From Cryptomeria japonica (taxonomy: Eukaryota > Streptophyta > Pinopsida > Cupressales > Cupressaceae), in contig NC_081405.1 in NCBI RefSeq assembly GCF_030272615.1, positions 611,007,065 through 611,071,064 of the forward strand: a DNA stretch of 64,000 nt, read 5' to 3'. Made by a program: the position numbers and the translations under genes. The notes below the pieces were generated by a model. The model searched no databases. It was given only the letters and a program-made list of their open reading frames with translations, and was not told the DNA's origin. Below, one piece after another: positions 59,976-64,000 of this stretch. Every line of letters starts with the position of its first letter. Within the stretch, counting starts at the first letter, position 1.

Positions 59976-60950
59976 TTGAGGAGATCCGGGATGGTAGCTC
60001 AAGGTGTTATCTTTAAGAAGGATAGTCTGAGATTTGATGGAATTAACTATGCTATATGGAAGGATTGGATGAAAGTGCACTTGAAATGTCTTGGTAAAGA
60101 TTATTGGAAGATTACAAAGAATGTCTATGTTGTTCCTCAGAATGACCATATACTCCTAATGAGGTTAAGGAGGTTTAACATAATATTAGAGCAAAGGAAG
60201 CATTTCTTAGTGCGCTGATTGATTTTGTGATGACAAATGTAATGGGACTTCAGACCGCACATGAGATCTAGGTGAAGCTTGAGGTGCTATATGAAGGTGA
60301 TAAACAAGTGAAGGTTGCTAAGTTGCAGAATTTGAAAGGAAACTATGAGACATTGAAGATGAGAGATGATGAACATACACTCTTTTATGGCTAAGGTGAA
60401 TGACCTTGTCATAGGTATTAGATGTGCTGGTGAAACCATTGAGGAAGATGAAATTGTTGCTAAGGTGTTGAGATCTTTGCCTCTTGCCTATAAATATAAG
60501 TTTGTTGCTATTGATGAGATTTGGAGTGTGGCTAGTGTGACAAGAGATATGCTCATTGGAAAGCTTGTTGCATTTGAGCTTAGTGAATTTGGAGAATCAC
60601 GTGGAAAATATGAGACAACATTCAGAGCATTTGCATCTATATCCAGTAAGTAGCAATATGGTCTTGATGAATGCATAATATCTAGATATGAAAGATAGAG
60701 AAGAGAGATAGAAGAGAAAGAAAGGGAGCTGGATGAACCTGAAGCACTGATTGCCTAGAGATTACCTAAAGGTGCCAGTAAGTATGATAGAAATTTTCCT
60801 CTAAAATGTTTCTCTTGTAACAAGATAGGATATTCTTCTTCTAGATGCCTGGAGAGAATGGCTAAGTATGACATACATGATAAGTTTGATAAGCATGATA
60901 GGAATGATAGATACGACAAGTATGAGAAGTGTGCCAATCTTTACAAGCCT
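59976..60950 (+). pseudogene. Copia gag, broken; zinc knuckle with His replaced by Tyr
   Basis: The frame begins MRRSGMVAQGVIFKKD then SLRFDGINYAIWKDWMKVHL (family FxGxNYxxWKxxM). After a frameshift near 60150 it continues EVKEV...AKEAFLSALIDFVM and VKLEVLYEGDKQVKVAKLQN, then FMAKVNDLVIGIRCAGETI and VLRSLPLAYKYKF (60366-60653), all typical gag motifs. The knuckle reads CFSCNKIGYSSSRC (about 60810-60851): the expected His is Tyr. A Lys/Asp/Tyr-rich repeat-like tail (KYDIHDKFDKHDRNDRYDKY) follows. Stops include TAG at 60269-60271, where Trp is expected. Confidence 0.85.
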
Positions 60951-61119
60951 TACTAGAAGCATAGGAATCAGAAGAACTATTATTATACTGCTATGAAGGT
61001 ATTACAAATGAAAAATATGAAGGAGATGAAGTTGTATTCCTTTCCATTAAGGAGGATGGACCTGTACCTATTGATTCCACTAGCTATACTATTAAGGAGA
61101 AACCTTTAGCTACTAAAGT

Positions 61120-61480
61120 TGAAGATAAAGATGAATGGGTGACTGACAGTGGTTGTTCACATCATATGATCGGTGATAAAATCAATTTTTTTAGTATGGA
61201 AATATATGATGGTGGAATAGTTAGATTTGGAGATGACAAAGCCTTGTGATCCATGGGAGAGGTTCTCTTTCTTTTGTTGGTAATAATAACACTAATGATG
61301 TCTTGTATGTTGAAGGTTTGAAACATAATCTTTTGAGTGTTGGACAAATGGTTGATAAAGTTTATGATCTATAATTCAAGGATGGTAAATGCAAGATCTT
61401 TAATGCCTCTGGTACAAAGATTGCATATAAAACTAAGACTGAAGGTAACATTTTTCATTTGAATGTTGGTGAGAAAAGTT
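61120..61480 (+). pseudogene. Copia aspartic protease region, broken
   Basis: Around 61137 the frame reads DEWVTDSGCSHHMIGDK; DSGCSHHM is the active-site region (D-S/T-G) of Copia protease. Downstream VRFGDDKAL and a frameshifted NVLYVEGLKHNLLSVGQ-type segment (61296-61345) match the C-terminal part of the family. A one-base shift near 61250 breaks the frame. Confidence 0.8.
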
Positions 61481-61489
61481 GTTTGCTAG

Positions 61490-62405
61490 CTCAGATTGCT
61501 GACAGTTGGTTATGGCATAGGAGAATGTGTCATGTAAATTTTTATTCAATAATTAAGATCAGTTCTACACATCTTGTTAGAGATTTGCCTAAGATTGTAA
61601 AGCATGCTAATCTAGTATGTAAGGAATGTTAGTTGGGTAAGCAAACAAGAATTTCTTTCAAGAGTAAATAATATACATCATATGAATTGCTATATCTTGT
61701 GCATACTGGCCTATTTGAACCTACAAATATTAGAAGTGTGTAGGGTGATAGATATTTTATGCTGCTAATTGATGATTATTCTAGGATGATGTGGGTTTTC
61801 TTTTTAATGGAGAAATCATAAGCATTTGATAAATTCAAGATATTCAAAGCTAAGGTCGAGACCAATTTTGGATTGAAGATGAAGTGTCTGAGATCTGATA
61901 GAGGTGGATAATTCTATTCTGGTGAGTTCAATTCATTTTTTAAGAAGCATGGGATTAGAAGAAAATTGTATGCTCCTAAAACCCCTTAGTAGAATGGAGT
62001 TGTTGAGAGGAAGAACATAACTATTTTGGATGCTACAAGGACTATGCTGATTGAAGGAAATGTTTCGAAGATCTACTAGAGAGAAGCTATTAGTACTATT
62101 GTTTACACATTCAATAGAGTTAACATCAAAGAAGATATTGGTAAAACCTCTTATGAGATTTGGTTTGGTCATGTTCCTACTATGAGATATTTCAGAGTAT
62201 TTGGTAGAAAATGTTATATCGAAAGAGATGAGCATATAGGAAAGTTTGATGCTAGAAGTGATGAAGGTATTTTATTGGGATATCCAACAAAGAGAAAGGC
62301 CTATCGGTGCTACAATAAGAGACTGAGAAAGATAGTAGAAAGTGCAAATGTGAAGGTTGATGAGAACCTTGGGAAAGAGATTAGAGAATGTGATTATGAT
62401 GATTG
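61490..62405 (+). pseudogene. Copia integrase, broken by several stops
   Basis: The HHCC-type start reads WLWHRRMCHVNFYS then HANLVCKEC. The catalytic core has LIDDYSRMMWVFFL (first Asp), KCLRSDRGG then FYSGEF (second Asp) and NGVVERKN (Glu), so all three acidic residues are present. RVFGRKCY and LGYPTKRKAYRCYN (62182-62340) mark its end. Stops at ECxLGK, TPxxNGVV, GGxFYS and KIYxREA interrupt it. At TPxxNGVV both stops are TAG where Gln is expected. Confidence 0.88.
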
Positions 62406-62592
62406 ACAACATGTTTTTTAAGCCCCTATTCATCCTGAAGAACCTAAGAAGAATGATCTAGTTGAGATTGTGAATCTGGATGTTCCTAGTGAAGGAGTGC
62501 AAGAACCTGAGAATTAGAACAATCAAAAGACTCTGAGGTATGTAAGACTGAGTCATCCTAAAAATCAGATTATTGGTGATAAGAATAAAGGT

Positions 62593-63370
62593 GTGATGAC
62601 TAGAAGAAGGTTAACTACTGAAGAAGTATGCTTGATTTCCAAAGTTGAACCTAAAGATGTTGTTGAAGCCTATAAAGATGAAAGTTGGCTGGGATCTATG
62701 GAGGAAGAACTAGATCAGATTGAAAATAATAATACTTGGGAACTTGTGCCTAGATCTAAGGATAAGAATGTTATTGATACTAAATGGGTATTCAGAAATA
62801 AATTGAATGAAGTTGGTGAACTTGTTAGAAATAAAGCAAGACTAGTCTGCAAAGGATACTCACAACAAGAAGGGATTGATTATGAGGAGACTTTTTCTCC
62901 AGTTGCTAGACTTGAAGCTATTAGATTGTTGCTTGCTTATGTTGCTTATAAAGATTTTAATGTATATCAGATGGATGCCAACTCTGCCTTTTTAAATGGT
63001 GATCTGGAGGAAGAAGTTTACATAAAGAAACCTGATGGATTTTCAATATCAGATGATGGAGACATGGTTTGTAAGCTGAAGAAAGCTTTGTATGGATTAA
63101 AACAAGCTCCTAGAGCTTGGTATGCTAGACTAGATAAATATTTGTTGAAATTGGGATTTAGTAAAGGTGTTGCTTACAATAATCTATAATATAAGATAGA
63201 AAATGATAACATCCTAATTGTCAAAGTATTTTTTGATGATATAACCTATGGTGGTGATCATAACCTGAGCATGAAGTTTGTCGCTGACATGCAAAAATAA
63301 TTTGAGATGTCAATGATTGGTGAGATGATTTTTTTCTTAGGTCTACAGATTGCATAGATTGGAAAAGGTA
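62593..63370 (+). pseudogene. Copia reverse transcriptase, nearly continuous
   Basis: 198 codons are open from 62593: [79 protein letters not shown] and [15 protein letters not shown] are textbook Copia RT. After a stop at 63187-63189 the catalytic motif appears as FFDDITYGG (63229 on, family YVDDI). The next stop is TAA where Glu or Lys is expected. The protein would copy the RNA into cDNA within the particle. Confidence 0.93.
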
Positions 63371-63479
63371 TATTCATATCTCAAAGGAAGTATGTGAAGG
63401 AATTGTTGAAGAAGTTTGGATTAGATGACTCCAAACTAGTTGGAACTCCTATGGTGATTGGTTGTAAATTTTCTTAGAA

Positions 63480-64000
63480 TGATGAATCTCCTAAAGCTAA
63501 TCAAAGTTTGTACATATCAATGGTTGGTGGACTGCTATATCTTACTCAGACTAGGCCAAACATTATGCATGTTATGTGCATAGCTGCTAGATATCAAGTT
63601 GATCCAAAAGAGATTCATGTCACTACTATGAAGAGGATATTAAGATACTTGAAGGCAATTGTAGATTATGGATTACGGTATCCTAGGAATGATGATTTCA
63701 TGTTATGTGCCTACACTGCTACTGATTGGGCTGGTGATGTTGATGACCGAAAGAGAACTACTAGTGGGGCATTCTTTTTAGGTAAGAAGCTAGTTTTATG
63801 GGTTATAAAGAGACAAGATTCAGTGTCCTTATCTACTGCTGAAGTTGAGTACATTGTTGTTGCTAGTAATTGCACTCAGGTAGTTTGGATGAAGCAAATA
63901 GTGAAGGATATCAAAATTATTTATGATGAGCCTATTGTTATATACTATGATAAGTCCAGTGCTATCAACATGTCAAATAATCTAGTGCAACATTCAAATA
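63480..64000 (+). pseudogene. Copia RNase H, partial (window end)
   Basis: MVGGLLYLTQTRPNIMHVMC, DWAGDVDDRKRTTSGAFFLG and LSTAEVEYIVVASNC follow the RT, the standard Copia RNase H order. The family Asp/Glu residues are present in ATDWAGD and STAEVEY. The frame is open to the window edge and the C-terminal end lies outside. Confidence 0.9.

Larger units (their letters stand above)
59937..64000 (+). mobile_element. Copia retrotransposon interior, cut by the window end
   Basis: In order: primer site, gag (59976-60950), protease (about 61137-61190), integrase (about 61500-62400), reverse transcriptase (62593-63370) and RNase H (from about 63480 to beyond the window). The order protease-integrase-RT-RNase H defines Copia. 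Many stops and a few frameshifts make it inactive. The 3' LTR is outside the window. Confidence 0.92.

Noticed and set aside
59919-60149. Minus ORF opposite the Copia gag start
   Set aside because: It is a shadow of the gag frame on the other strand.

Overview
This 64 kb window looks like nuclear intergenic DNA of a seed plant with a large, repeat-filled genome. A gymnosperm is my best guess, but that is inference. The DNA is A/T-rich, has no bacterial-style gene packing, and is filled with old, stop-ridden plant retroelements: L1-type LINEs, Copia-type elements, long LTRs and one tRNA-like SINE. I found only one nearly complete host-type gene, plus fossils of others.

Layout. 1-3023: 3' part of a LINE (zinc-binding and RNase H parts), followed by an unrecognised ORF with an Arg/Gly-rich tail and a poly(A) stretch. 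3024-9927: mostly anonymous DNA with a possible minus-strand retroelement piece, a 52-bp tandem duplication, a LINE 3' end, a cluster of TGCATG motifs and an unrecognised decayed ORF. 9928-12139: a complete small LTR element with a perfect target-site duplication that carries gag but no pol. 12240-13225: a dead PPR gene fragment. 14085-20097: two minus-strand LINE pieces in permuted order. 21023-22068: a minus-strand B3-domain gene resembling RAV/NGATHA regulators, with one frameshift. A remnant of a second copy without its B3 domain lies at 53395-54300.

25185-25372: a SINE with a 15-bp target-site duplication. 28290-30800: a Copia pol fossil split by a 1.2 kb insertion. 32091-33274 and 40124-41312: two solo LTRs of one family. 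33290-34925: a LINE with ORF1 and a 3' end but no ORF2. 36120-39365: a pyrimidine-rich stretch followed by an LTR beginning TGTAGACAC. 39460-39825: a nearly perfect 366-bp palindrome with the same TGTAGACAC ends. 42773-48864: a pol-less LTR element whose LTRs are related to the two solo LTRs. Its single long frame shows hydrophobic segments, a G-patch-like motif and a Cys/His knuckle. 50241-52017: a long LTR-like stretch with a 61-bp tandem array. 55913-59934: Copia-type LTR material in both orientations. 59937-64000: a Copia element with PBS, gag, protease, integrase, reverse transcriptase and the start of RNase H, cut by the window edge.

The window shows nested transposition, solo-LTR formation and decay, not cooperating genes. 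Many broken frames carry TAG where CAG or TGG is expected, which fits deamination of methylated CHG sites in silenced plant transposons. The most unusual items are the LTR-ended palindrome, the membrane/G-patch/knuckle frame in the pol-less LTR element, and the B3 gene with its domain-less relic.
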